From positions 4,278,001-4,342,000 of the forward strand of contig MOWL01000067.1 in NCBI GenBank assembly GCA_002110485.1: DNA of 64,000 bases, read 5' to 3'. The notes beneath the pieces are model-generated. The model was not told the origin of the DNA, searched no databases, and saw nothing but the letters and a program-made list of their open reading frames with translations. A program made the position numbers and the translations under genes. Below are positions 12,252 through 25,800 of the stretch, one piece after another; position 1 is the stretch's first letter; every line of letters begins with the position of its first letter. This stretch comes from Emergomyces orientalis. Lineage: Eukaryota; Ascomycota; Eurotiomycetes; Onygenales; Ajellomycetaceae.

Positions 12252-15200
12252 ATGTCTCGAGTAGAGAAGCTTGCTGTTTCTTCGTCCAGGTAAATGTTCT
12301 TGGCCAATTCTGCAGTTAAATACACCAAGCTGACATTTGGTTGCCCAGCGCATCCGACCACAACACTATTGATGCTGACGAGGATGGGGGCACGATCTGG
12401 ACCCGTGTTGATATCGACGCATCAAAACTTAATGACGATGACAGTGATAACGATAGCAGTAGCCTGGTCATGGTGTCTCGAGGTATGATTTCCTCGCGTA
12501 CGTGAAAACCACCACGCTGAAATAAACTATAGTTTCCAGCCCACTGCCAATTCAGTTTCAAGAGTCAGATCTATGTCTCCTCGTCTGATCCAGGTCGTCT
12601 GGCCCTCTACCCTTCCCTGGTTTCAGTTCCAGAACCTATACCTCACTGGTGCGTCTTGTCTCAAAAACCTAGCTCCTTAAAGAGTTTGCAGCTGATAAGT
12701 ATCAGGTGCGACTGAAAATATTTATTAGCAGATTGGAATTTTGGAAGCTCGTCGAGAGCAGAAAATCATTACCGCTCTGTTGCGGTTGGCTCAAGGAATT
12801 CTGAATTAAGAACCAGCAACGCAGCCAGCATCAACCATGCTGCAACTGAGATTGCCAAGTCGATGCCAGAGAGTTTCACAGGAGAACACGCTGCGAGAAT
12901 GAAGATGTTGGCAGGCGGGTTGAACCCGTGTGACACGAAATTAGAGGCCTTTCGCCTCCTGGCTTATCAGCTATCGAACAACCTGATAGAGAGCATCGAG
13001 GATGAGGAAGGGATTGAAGAGGAGTGCAAATTTTCGAGAATTATCGACATGTTTAGGGATGTCAATGTACCGCGAAAAATGTGGGCCAAAATGTTCTCTG
13101 TAGAACAAGACCGAACTAGTGCTGCATTTGCCGAAGCTCTTTTCGAAGCTTCAATCAACACCGGCTCCTTGGACCTAGCACAGGCGCTGTTGGAAGCTGG
13201 AATTGACCTAAATCGACCTATCTATGGATCAATGAACGGCCGTGTTGAGCGGCCAATTCAATTTGTTGCTGATTCAAGAGCCTGTAACATCGAAATTTAG
13301 ACTCCTGCTGAAGGCTGGCGCCGATGTCAATGATGTTACAGAAGATAACGGGGTTCCAGCCCTACATACAACAGCAGAACACGGTTCGCTGGAGATGATC
13401 GAGCTGCTTGTGGAAAACGGCGCAGACATTCGCCGCTGGGTTCCTGCTCAGTACTCTAATGAGCCCGTCTTGGGTTACACACCTCTCGCATTCGCTGCTA
13501 ATCGCTCGAGATATAGGAGGTCTTATGATCCCATGACAGAGTCTGTGGATAAAGAAGGAGTGATAGAGACAAAAGAATGTGAAAGCAGCTGGATCCTACG
13601 ATATCTTCTGTCGCTCCACAACAACGGCCAGGACCATGAAATCCTCCAAGATGCCCTAACTGTGGCAGCATTCCACGGCAGAGTTGACATGATTGAGCTC
13701 CTTCTCGCTGCCGGTGCGAATCTTAGTGAAGAAAATGGTTTGGGATTCACTGCTCTCGAGACTGCCATCTTGCAAAACTTTGAAACTCTGGTGGCTGCGT
13801 CGACGCTCATTAAACTTGGTGCTGATCCAAATCATGTGAACAAATTGTCTCCATTACACATAGCAGCTGCCAATTGTGACGCGCGCTTTGTACAGCTTCT
13901 TGTTGATAATGGCGCCGACATCAATGCGACCATTACTGTTGTGCCAGAAAGAGATGCGCAGATGTTAGGACCTCACTTTCGCGACAGGAGGTTGGTCGAT
14001 CTGAAAAGGACAATAGGTCATCTTCGCACCCCACTTCAGTTCGCCCTACACCTGATCCCGAATCCTATCTCTTCCCGTCCGAAAACCGATAAGGCTGCCA
14101 TGATCTTGTTGCAGGCAGGGGCTAGGTTGATGGGTGGGGAGCTTGTCCAAGCGATGGACTTTGGTAATGTAGCTTTAGTACACACACTGTTAGATCAGGG
14201 CGTCAACATAAACGAGCAAAACAGGAACGGTAGTACAGCTCCTCAGGTTTGTCTTGAGGCTGGGCATGGTAATCTGGCCGCTTTCTTGCTCCGCAATGGT
14301 GCCAAATTAAAAGGAGGAGAACTCTTCTCGGCGTTCAAGGTTGGGCAGCGGGAGCTTGTCGACGTCCTCCTAGCCAACGGCGCTAGCCTCCAGGATTCGG
14401 GCCCCAACGGAGAATCGATTCTGGAAGCTACTTGCTTAGCCCAAGATTGGCACCAGATATCTTGGGCAATTCATCACAGCCCACGGCCATATGATTCAGG
14501 GGCACTTTGTGCCACCGTGTGTTCCTTCAAGAAAGGGAGCGCCATCACCTATATCAAAAACCTCCTTCGCCAAAGGAAATTCGGGAAGATAGAGAGGTTG
14601 CTAGAAGCCACTGCAGTAGGTTGTGCAGCATACTGGCGAAATTGGCCAGTTTTAAAATGCCTCCTCGATCTTGGGGATTTGGGGAAATGCATTGTTCCAT
14701 TGAGTGGGTATTACGGACATACAGACTTAATTCTGAATTATCACTACCGGCTAAGTGAAAACTACAAAGAGCAGTTCTGGCATGACTCTTCCATGATTCA
14801 TTGTTCTGTCTTAGTTCCCGGTATCCTTAGCGGGAGCTGGGAAATAGTGCAATTGCTCCTGAACATGAATTACCTCCCTGATGCCCTCGCACTACTCGTT
14901 ACAATCGAAAAATGTACGGCTGCAGAAGTCGCTCAACTCATTTCCCACGGGCCTGACGTCAACGCGCGCGTCCGCCACGATCTTGATACGCCTCTCCAGC
15001 TGGCTTCCCGCCTCCAGCGAGTCGAATTGGTACGACTATTCCTTTCTCATGGAGCAGATGTTAATGCCCCGGCGGCCGTGGGCGTGCCAACTATCGACCA
15101 CTGGGGTGAGGCGCCGAATGAGCATTTGCCGCGCTCGGTTCTACAGGCCGCTGTTGAACACGGCCATCTGGAGCTCATTGACATGCTGCTCACGGCAGGG

Positions 15201-15629
15201 GCAGATGTGAATGCCCAGCTGTCCCCGGACGTGGGCGCCACGGCACTGCAGCTTGCAGCTGCAAAGGGATACATTGGTATCGCGAAACAACTTCTAGAGT
15301 TAGGAGCAGATATTAATGCCGCCCGAACAGAAACTAAAGGCCGAACGGCGCTAGAAGGGGCAGCGGAACACGGACGGTTGGACATGGTGCAGTTTTTGCT
15401 CGAGAATCAGGCGAAGACGGAAGGGGAGAGCGTCTGGCAGTACCACAGGGCTATTGGATTCGCACGAAGGAATGGACATCGGACTATTACCCGATTGCTT
15501 GAGGATTGGAGAGAATGGACATCGGAAAACCATGAGTGTAGGAGAGTAGATGAGTTGTTAGATGACGAGTTTCAGGATGAGTATTATGACGAGTATTTAG
15601 AAGACGAAGATACTGACGAATATTATTAG
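12252..15629 (+). pseudogene. Ankyrin-repeat protein with a frame break (possible pseudogene or sequence error)
   Basis: The large reading frame 13242-15629 carries many ankyrin repeats (RLLLKAGADVND, IELLVENGADI, LIKLGADPNHV, LFLSHGADVNAP, MLLTAGADVNAQ, QLLELGADINA) and an acidic Asp/Glu/Tyr tail. The frame 12863-13300 starts MPESFTGEHAARMKML, a linker known from fungal ankyrin proteins, and contains ALLEAGIDLNRP. The two frames meet inside one repeat at about 13296-13300: NIEI runs into a TAG, while RLLLKAG continues one base later. No acceptable intron restores the frame, so one base is extra or two are missing. Upstream exons 12252-12289, 12349-12482 and 12540-12648 have good splice sites and encode an acidic Ser/Asp-rich segment, but their phase does not join cleanly to 12733 onward. 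Function unknown; ankyrin arrays bind proteins. Confidence 0.7.
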
Positions 15630-16588
15630 CGCAATTACTCCCTGGGCTCTCTTTGGTATCGATTCTTATCCCTTCTTTCATTCATTTTCGAAGATAAAAG
15701 CTGTGAATGATTTTTACACAATGTGAATTAACCCGAGGGACTCAACGAACCTTGAGGTGCTATGGCTTTCTCCCCGGATACCAGGCGGTTTTTCTTTTAT
15801 GGTACCTGTAGAAGACAGCAGATACCCCAGAGGCGGAAAATGTTCCATGGAGTTCGAGCGGGGCGTACAATGACCACTTGCACACCTCCAATGCGGCCAA
15901 CCGGCAGCGGAATTCCGAAAGTAGCGCCACGTCAAATCATTATCAGGGTATCCAGGTTCTATATCATTGTTTAAAAGCCAGGACCTTTAGGTGGATTGAT
16001 GCGTGGTAATTTAGCAAATAACTTCATCTTTTACACACTTCTAACGGAATTGTTGTTAAGATACAGTAATTTTTGAGTGCACGGAATATATTGCAAGACC
16101 CCCTTTTCCACATGGCACACTGAAAAACCCGAAATCCAAAACCAAATACAAAATTACTTAACTTCATTCAATCAAATACAGTATTAAACTCCTACACATT
16201 ATTCAATTAGAGAATCCATACGCAAACACCATAATCCGATTGTTTTCAAAAACAAAAGCCATCCAATCCACAAACGCTCAGGGAAACTCAACCAGCCATG
16301 GAATCAATCCCAGGTCCCCAACCATCAGAAAACGCAGCATAGCAACAGCAGCGGCGATGCCAGGCCGGGTGCGGAATCCACAAAAAGAAAGTTAACAATC
16401 CAAATGCAAAAAAAATAAAAATAAAAATAAAAGAGGTACATACCCCCCCATGCATTTGATAATGTCCATGCCTCATATCTTGTCCGCCCAGTAGTATTCC
16501 TCACAATAACCATGCCCACCCAAGGACTTCGTCAGTCATACCGTCCCATCCCGTATGCCGCGCCATAAGATATCCATTATACCGCTCC
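15630..16588. other. Intergenic, convergent 3' ends
   Basis: About 0.96 kb between the ankyrin gene and the RhoGEF stop. It holds AT-rich sequence near 16070-16260 and a (TAAAAA)3 run at about 16416-16433. No gene is supported. Confidence 0.55.
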
Positions 16589-19500
16589 TCATTCCTCACC
16601 CTTTTGTCCATCCACATTGACAGAGCCGAGCTGTTGTGCTCTCAACCCTCCAATCTCCCTTTTCAACCTTAAATTCTCTTTCTTTACCCTCGCCACTTCA
16701 TCCAGAGCTGCTTTCAACTGAGATTTGAGGGCCTCCTCGCCAGCCCCAAGTCGTACTTCCTTAGTTACTTTACTCAGTTCAACATTGAACCGTTCATAAA
16801 GCGCACTGTTTTCTGTGCTTGCTTCTCGATAGAGCTCATCGATTTTCTTAGCTCGCCTCTCGCTCACAAGGAGGGAGTCTTCAATATCCTTCTCGAGAAC
16901 GGCTGTCCTTGATGACAATTCTGATAACAGGGTAGTAACCTTGGACTCAAGTGAACGAGCACGATGGTGAAGCGTCGCGGTAGAGTTTGACGTCGATGGG
17001 GGCGACGCGAGCGCCTTCGGAGTTCCTGGTCGTCGCCTTACCGGAGAAAGCCTAGGGTTAGATATTTCATCTGCAAGCGAAGATATTTCAGCTTTTACGG
17101 CAGACTCCGTAATTGCTATGGCCCTTTTTTCATTCTGAAGACGTTCACGTAACTATTCATTGGTATAATGCTATTAGAAAGATAATTTCCTGAAAAGAAT
17201 GAACTGATTAGAACATCCACATACCTTTTGAGGATTCTGCATTCGCAGTTTTGGAGTTCGCGGAATCGATGAAGACGACTGAGGCCTCACGTTATATATA
17301 TCCGGTGGGTTAGATAAAGAGGCTCGATCCTTGAACAAGGTGTTTCTAGGAGATGGAATATTTGACAGGCCTTCCGTTCGTCGTTTCGGGCTAAGTTGGA
17401 GTGGAATGGCCGAGTTTGACTTTCTATTCGCGGCTCTCTCTCCAAGAGTAGTCCTCGGCGTTGCGGGAGCATTCTCCTTGCAGGATGATACTAAGGGTCG
17501 TGAAAGAGATGGGTTTGCAGGGATTGTTCTTTTCGGCGTTTGCGGTCCAGTCCCATTGGCGGGTCTGTCCTGTAGTGGTGGGGAAGTGGGTTCCGGTGAA
17601 GCTCTGGCGTTCGGAGGAGAGGTCGGAGTACGAGGACGCGTCAAGTCAATTGGGGGCAGCAGGGCTGCAACGTTCGTAGAAGGTAAAGCTTTCAAATCAG
17701 ATAGCGAGCTTCTTCGCTTTTTCCTTATCGTAATGGGTTTATCCGTGGCAGGATCCTCACCGATAGATGCGAGTGTAGGAGCATTGCTGTGAGCACTGTT
17801 TGGCCGCAATGACTGATCTTCTGCAGATGCCGAAAAAATACCATGTGCGAGAAGGCGCTCCCTTGACACAGGTCGCAATAGACTGGCTAAACGAGAATCG
17901 GTATCGATAGATCTAGATCGGAAAAGGGATGCCTTCGAAAAACTCGATGGCTGCGAGTCAATTTCTCCATGAGGTCTGGATTTGCTAAGTGTTCGAATTA
18001 TAGAGCTAACTTTTCCTTCGCTTTCGGATTTACCGCGGTCCCGAGCACTCCCAAAGCCAAACCTCTTTCGAAATGAAGATGTGTTTGAGCTTATAGACCC
18101 TGGGTTTGTGGATCCTGTATTCACAGATCGAGTTCGGGGGAGCGGGCTCATATGGTCATTCAATAGAGTCCCTTCCATCGGTGCATTTAGTGAACCACTT
18201 TCATCAAATAGCCGATCAAAGTCCTCCACCAGGCGATCAAGGAGTGATATATGTTCCATAGCGTCCCCTTTATCCGTCAAAATTTCAGAGAAAGTTGCCG
18301 TAAGAGCACCGCGATCACCATCGTTACCAGAAGCGTCTAGCAACTCCGCGAGCAGTTTTACCAGAGCCGTAAGAGCTCGACGATTCTGGGGACTCATTTC
18401 TGCCAGGACACGGTGGAAATAGTCCTCGAAATCCCCCGGAAACGTTGAGTCAAACTTGGACTGTATGGCCTCCCACGTGTCTGGAGAAATTATTGGTCCC
18501 ATAAGTTCGTTCCAGGCTTTGGCCATAAAAGTTTCAAACGCCACAAACAGTACGTCAACTGGAGATTCGGCGGCTACCTGAATATTTCCAGCATCCTCCA
18601 AAAGTGCATTGTAAAGTTCATTTATTGTGGCAAGATCAGCCTGTTTTCGCATTCGAAGTGTGCGGCCAACAATATTCCCGCTTCTCGAGCGAATCGCAAT
18701 AACGTAGGCGCCAAACGTCTCTTCTAAAGACTTAAATATATCTTGTGTGTTCTCTCCCGCGTTTACTCCTACAAGGGAGCTGCCGTTCCCAGAGGTGGGT
18801 CGAAAGGGTAATGCATTGGAATGGTCTAACGCTGGCGGAAGAATCTGCGGGATTTCCCTCAGAACTGGGGCGGGCAAAAGTGATCTTGGAGGGGGTAATG
18901 AGCCTTTTGGGCTGCCATGCCAAAAATTAGACAGAAGTTTAGACGGAGAAGGTGGTCTGAATCCTCGTCCGGTTTTTGCATGCTCCAGAATGTAGCTGGC
19001 AACGGCGCGAATAATGTTGAAGTTAGTATTTAGAATTGCTGAGGTAAGAATTGGGTTCTCCAGCTGATTCAACGGGCGAAGGAGGTTATTAACTATTAAA
19101 TATCGTCAGTGATTCGTCATCCTCTACGTACCAGGGGAACGGTTGTCTTACGTCGATTGGACAAAACTGAGGTAAATTCTGCCGCGGGAAAGGAGTCTAT
19201 TGAGGAGACTCCTACTACAGATTCTATCTCCATCTTGTACATGTCATCCCCAGACATTGAAATCGAGGCGATAACCTCTACTCCCGGTCGGCTCAATTCC
19301 TTTGATCTACTGGCTTTTGTCCCGTCAAATATGAGTTTAACTGTGGACGATAAATTTTGACCACCAGCGTCTTTCGGTTCATCCTCAAATACAGAGACCA
19401 AGATACCCAGACCTGAAGAACTGCCCTTAAAACTGCGAAGGCCCCATTTACTCCGTTCCCGATATTCTTCAGGGAACCGTCCTTCAATTCGGGCCTTAGT

Positions 19501-21366
19501 GATTTCTTCAATCAAACGGCTGGCCTTGCCTTCGTAGGTTGACGAGAGTTCTAACGCGTGCATCGCAGATCCAGAACGAGAACGCTCATTGTGCACGGAG
19601 TTTCCGGCGGGGGTAAGATATAAGATTCGACCGCATGCTGATTGGGTGCAGCGGATGTTCGTTATCCTCAACGCCTGTAAAAATTTGAGTTCAAAGGGTG
19701 CCGGTTCTTCATCTGCGGGTGCAACAGGAGGTTTGTCGAGCTCGGCATACAGGCCGCGAGCGGTCATCCTACTTTCAAATCCTTTAGATAGCAGGATCAG
19801 ATACTCTCCATAAAGCAGCAGAATTCCTGAGTCTAGGCTTTCTCCAGGTGAGCAGAGGCGATATGGAGGTAGTAACTCATAAAAATCAACCGCGGTAATC
19901 AATCTTCCAGAAGGTAAGCTGGACGCGGGGAATTCTTCAACAAGGCTCTGGAGCCGTTTTAGATCCCGGGAATTGTCCTTTGCAGAATGTGAATCCAACG
20001 AGCAGATTTCTGTGATGACATCTCGAGCCTTAAGGAGTGTTTTAACGGCTGGGTGAATAGACGGAAGTGCGCTCGTCATAGCATCAATAAGAAGGCTATA
20101 TCTTGGGAGGCGCTGAACGGGTTCCATCAATATCGAACGCATCTTTTGCTCTCCAGTCTCGTACACTCTCTTAGAAAAACTTGATTGGTTATCATTGAGA
20201 AAAGAGCTCAAAGTCTGAGAGAAGCCATGGTGGGTGTGCATATAATCTCCATATGGTTGGGAAAATTTTGGAAACCACTCTAGCAGAGCATGGGCAAACT
20301 TGATAATGCCTAAGGGATCGCTTCGCTTTCCTGTAGAGTCCCTGCGGAAAGACGATGAGTCGATGTACGTGTCTCCTGACAAATCTTCAAGCGCATCTTT
20401 CTCCGTTTGTTCGAGTATTTCGCGTATTTCGCCCATGAATCCCATGTTCACTTCAAGAATCTCGTTCAGACAGGGAGGGAAAAGCTGTTTCAACGCAGAC
20501 TCATTAGGGCTTGTACTTGTTGGTGGCTTATCGGCAGCTTTCTGGGAAAAGTTTTGAATAATATTATGTACCAAGTCGTACATTTTCCCAACATATCTCT
20601 CTTCGGTATCTACAGCTTCACACATAGCGAGCCGGAGTGCCTCCTTCTGGGCTGCAGAGAACAATTTGGACTTGCTCGAGTTTATTGGCTGAGAGGGCGC
20701 GCGTCGCAGTTTCGAAGTTGGTAAGAACACCGGATCACCAAGATGTTCAATCAAAGAATTATATTTTTGATATTGATGTGTAAAATCTTCCTGCGGTTCA
20801 AGATCGCCGTCGGAACTGCGGGAGGGATTAGAGGTAGCGATGGATCCAGGAGGCAAAACAAGGTCCACATCAATCCATGGCACAATCTTATCGCTATAAG
20901 CGTCCCTGAGGTCGCGTATGGCGTCTGTAGGGTCCTCCACCTTCACCATTTTATTCGCTAACTCTGCAGCGTGAAATTTGTCGAATGCGTTTGGCAATCG
21001 CGCCGACAGTTTTCCAGATCGCGCAGTACCTAGCAGGACATATCTGACCGGCTCAGACAGGTCTCCAAAATATTTCAAAAGACAGACCGCTAGCCCTCTA
21101 CATATTTCGTCGCCTTGTTTGTCCCGTGGGAGGTGGTTGACCGCAGCATAAAGTGGGCCTGCTGGGGAAATCGTAATTCGAGGGTAGCTTTGCACCCCAC
21201 CTGGCGCGATAATGTGTGCTTGGAAACGCGAACTTCGAACTGTGGAATTGGCGGTTATGACAGGACCGTGGAATATGAGGACCGATGAGAGAATAGGATC
21301 CACGGCATGGTAAAGTGTAAGCTGCTCGAGGGGTAAACCCGCGATTGAGGTCGAAATTGAGGTCAT
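16589..21366 (-). CDS. Dbl-homology RhoGEF with C-terminal coiled coil
   Basis: Three minus-strand exons, 21366-19152, 19092-17225 and 17152-16589, give about 1548 residues. The middle of exon 1 holds a DH domain: EALRLAMCEAVDTEERYVGKMYDLV opens it and EQKMRSILMEPVQRLPRYSLLIDAM is the conserved helix H5/H8 core of Rho exchange factors. After it comes a PH-like stretch (LYGEYLILLSKGF). The first splice (SNR|LNNLLRPLNQLENP) leads into a helical region and a long Ser/Pro-rich disordered part with RSxS and SPxR motifs. The last exon is a heptad-rich coiled coil (KSQLKAALDEVARVKKENLRLKREI). Inferred role is GDP/GTP exchange on a Rho GTPase in polarity or septation. The exact orthologue was not identified. 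Confidence 0.85.
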
Positions 21367-22802
21367 GGCGGGGAAAGGGTGGTGCCTTCTGCGCGTTGCG
21401 CCGGCGTAAATATCGAGCCTAACGAGGCGCGATTTTCAATGGAAAGTGTATCGGAGGATTTAACAAGTACAGGAGCACCGCCCTGCCAACTTATAGAGTG
21501 GGAATCCGTGTAGTTCTGGTACAACCGCTAATCCCAATGGTTTCGGGGGCTTTGAGCATCGCAAAAATAAACAAACTCCAAGATAAGATCCAGCATGACC
21601 GTTTGGTATTATGAAGACATGGCTTGATAGCGGAACAAAATGCTGTGCCGAATCGGAAGAAAAACTCCCAATGAGATAGAGGACAAAAGGTTCAACAACA
21701 TAACCCTCAGCGTCATTGAGCGGTCAACATCCACACGGCGGAGAATACGGTGAGTTGGCGCTCTGGGTCTGAATGCGCTGTTTATGGGCTTGTTGTTGCT
21801 CGGATCTGGCAACTGTGATTGGCCCTAGCACGCGATTGGGCGGCGTCACCCGCGTTTATCGCTGGCTTATGTCATCCAAACACAAGCAAAAGCACGTGAT
21901 ATCAATCTCGTTCTTCGTCAATTCTATCCTTTGGAGTATACGATGCAAACCTATGTGAGACGGGAGGAAGATAGATAGCATTTACGGATTAATGACCATT
22001 GGTGATCAATTCCCAGCAGAATGACTCCACTAAACCTGGACCAGCTGTTGAATTCTGCCTGCTTAAGTATGGACGTAGAGTCTTTATTCAGAGCATCGTT
22101 TCACATAGGAGTAAAAATGGGATGGGTGTTGGCGAAACTGATCCGGTCGAAATACCCAGGAGCGCAGTTGGTAGGTCTTGGCTCATTTTCAAGCGATCTT
22201 CCGCAGGTCAGATGCGAATGAAGTCCCTGACGAATATCCATTTCTAATCTGCACCTGGCGCATTTGAAGGACATTTGCTCGATATCTGGGTTCGTCCATG
22301 GGAGGCAATTTATCGTAGGGCGTCTAATAAATAAATTATCAGACCACGCATAATATTAACTTCAATGGCCCAGAATAATCCTCTACTTTAACACAGGATT
22401 GAATATGTCCTACATGCTTGTAGTTCTTATGGTCGTTGAGAAAAATGCGTTGAACACAGCCTAACCACGCTAAACCCGAAGTGGAATCACTGGAGCTCCC
22501 GCCGAATTTATGTCAGCTGTACTCTTTTCAGGCTTGCCGAGAGGACAGAGGACAGCTGCAAGTTTACTCTCCTGGACACCAGATCTTCTTCCCCTTGCCA
22601 CTAGAAAATTGCAAGATCGTCTGCAAGGAGTTGTGGGCTTATTTGGACCCGTCAACGCATGGTAATGTGCCAAATGATTGATTGAAAGGACGTGCATACC
22701 TCTTGTACTGTCCGGTGGTCTGGTAAAGTTAAACCCTCCGAAACAATTGAACCTGCAGTAGAACCACTCCACTAATATGTTTTGAGTCGCACAGAATAAA
22801 AT
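21367..22802. promoter_or_regulatory. Divergent upstream region of RhoGEF and GEA
   Basis: About 1.44 kb between two divergent starts. An AAGCACGTGATATC E-box lies near 21892-21905. Short ORFs show no known protein. A 5' UTR intron of GEA could lie here, but I could not prove one. Confidence 0.45.
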
Positions 22803-25800
22803 ATGACCATTGCTCTCGAGGGATCTAATGATCATGATTCCCCTGATATACTAGGACCTTCCACGTCTAGTTCGGTGACTCAGGATGCCCCAACCCCTAC
22901 ACTGGATTTCTACCAGAGTGGCAACATGAACGGACGCAGCACCATACCGATAGCCGTAAACCCTGTTGAGTTGGTGACAACAGAATGCATCACAATCACG
23001 TCCTCGATGCGAAAGCATTCGAGATGGGCTCATTCATCCGTTGCGGCTATCCTGGGTGGAGGAAGTGCTTCGCGGTCTTATGAGCGAGAGCTTTCTGTCC
23101 CGTCCAATGTTTCCCTTGCGGCGAAATCCCCGCCGAAAATCGCCCCGTCAAAATTTGGACCTGTGGGGGTTGAAGGAGAACATGCACTCGCGAGTAGATG
23201 GGGTCTAAGGGGGAAGAAGGGAAAGAGCATGCAAGATAATCCGTTGATGTCTGCTTTTACGCGGTTACGTATCGACTTAAAGGGCTGTAAAGATATTCGC
23301 GATTTTGATACCCCGGCTCTTTTACATCCATTCCTTCAAGTTATACGCTCATCGTCGACGTCCGCTCCTATTACATCCCTCGCATTAGTTTCAATAACGA
23401 AGTTTTTCGCCTACAATATCATCAACCGAGATTCTCCGCGCCTCTCCATGGCCCTTCAGCTGTTGTCAGCCGCTATCACGCATTGCCGTTTTGAAGCCAG
23501 CGACTCTTCTGCCGATGAAATTGTCCTACTCCGAATTCTCAAGCTAATGGAGGGCATGCTCTCCAGGTCCGAGGGTAAACTTCTGGGAGACGAAAGCGTT
23601 TGTGAAATGATGGAAACGGGACTGAGCATGTGCTGCCAAGTCCGGCTATCAGAGGTCCTTCGCCGTTCAGCTGAGATGTCTATGATAAATATGTGCCAGG
23701 TAATTTTCCAACGCCTTTCCCAATTAGACGTTGAAGATATGCCAGAACTCAATTCATTGCAAGAAGAGAGCTCTCATGAAGAGTCTGGAAATTTCAAGAT
23801 GGATCCTTCCGTGGATGGCGATACTGTTACATCGCAACACCCTTCAACTCTAGGCATGGATACCTCTACTCCAGAAAAGGATCGTACCAGCGGTGAGGAG
23901 GATTCAGAAGCTACCGTTAATGGTGACGCGGCCACTAACCACCCCGCACCACACGAAGACATGTCTCCTGAAGTCAAACCCTATTCGTTACCCTCAATTC
24001 GAGAGCTTTTCCGTGTCCTTATTGACTTGTTGGATCCGCATAATCGCCAGCACACTGACACCATGCGAGTTATGTCACTAAGAATAATCGATGTAGCTCT
24101 TGAAGTCGCAGGCCCATCGATAGCCCGTCACCCAAGTCTTACCCAACTTGCGAGAGATGACTTGTGTCGTCATCTATTCCAGCTGGTAAGATCTGAGAAT
24201 ATGACCTTGTTAAACGGATCTCTTCGAGTTGCAGGGACGCTGCTGTCCACCTGCCGCAGCGTCTTGAAGTTGCAGCAAGAACTTTTCCTTTCCTATTTGG
24301 TCGCGTGTTTGCATCCAAGAGTAGAAATACCACGGGAACCTGGAATCGATCCAAACCTCTATTCAGGTGTTCCACAGGCACCGAAATTGGTGAAACCATC
24401 ACCGTCGCAAGCCAGTAGTGGCCGCTCTACTCCAGTGCCTGTCAAAGATCGCCAGAAGCTTGGAATGGAAGGCGGATCTCGGAAGCCTGAAGCCCGAGAG
24501 GCGATGGTGGAAAGCATAGGTGCACTAGCGCGAATTCCCAGCTTCATGGCTGAGCTCTTCGTGAATTATGATTGCGAAGTCGACCGGGCCGACCTTTGTG
24601 AAGATATGGTTGGGTTGCTGTCCCGTAACGCATTTCCCGATTCGGCAACTTGGAGTACCACAAACGTTCCTCCACTATGTCTTGATGCCCTCTTGGGGTA
24701 TGTGCAGTTTATTGCCGAACGGCTAGATCAGCCTCCTAATTACGACAATCTCCCGGACCCTGCTCGCCTAAGGAGCCAACGTCAACGGAAAAAGATCATC
24801 ATTCAAGGCACCACGAAATTTAATGAAAACCCAAAGGCTGGAATCGCGTATCTGGCCTCACATGGAATTATAGAGGACCCAGATAGCCCTCATCTTGTTG
24901 CAAAATTTCTCAAAGGAACAAGTCGAATATCCAAAAAGGTTTTGGGAGAATTTATCTCGAAAAAATCCAACGAACCTCTCCTCGACGAGTTCATCGGTCT
25001 TCTCGATTTCGACGGTAAACGTGTAGACGAGGCGCTACGGGACCTCTTGGGCTCCTTCCGCCTGCCTGGCGAGGCACCTCTTATTACTAGGATCCTAACT
25101 GTCTTCTCCGACAAGTATATCACCAAGGTAGAGCCCACTGGAGTGGCGGATAAAGACTCGCTATTCGTCCTAACGTACGCCATCATCATGTTAAACACCA
25201 ACTTATATAATCGGAATGTCAAGTCCCAGGATCGCATGTCGTTTGAGGGCTTTGTAAAGAATCTGCGGGGAGTCAACGGTGGGAATGATTTCGAGACGGA
25301 CTTCCTTCAAGATATCTACACATCTATCCAACATAACGAAATCATATTACCGGACGAACATGAAAATAAGCACGCATTTGATTATGCCTGGAAAGAGCTG
25401 CTCATGAAGACGGTGGGGGCTGGAGAATTGGCTGTTTTTGACTCTAACGTATTTGATGCGGAAATGTTCGAGGCGACTTGGCGTCCAGTGGTAGCAACGC
25501 TTTCTTATGTTTTCATGTCGGCGTCCGACGATGCGGTCTTCTCCAGAGTCGTCATCGGTTTTGACCAATGTGCCAAGATCGCCGCAAAATACAATCTGAC
25601 GGAGGCATTGGATCGCATCATATACTGTCTTAGCTCTATTAGTACCCTTGCGCCAGATATGCCACCCAACACGTCTCTCAACACCGAAGTTCAAGCTGGT
25701 AAAAAGAGTGTCATGGTCAGCGAGCTTGCGGTCAAATTAGGGAGGGATTTCAGAGCCCAACTGGCCACAGTGGTGTTGTTTAGAGTGCTGACAGGGAACG

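Noticed and set aside
13200..13300. A short intron ending at ATTTAG 13300 in the ankyrin gene
   Set aside because: The best donor, GTGTTG near 13242, gives the wrong phase, and others remove ankyrin helices. A frameshift explains the data better.
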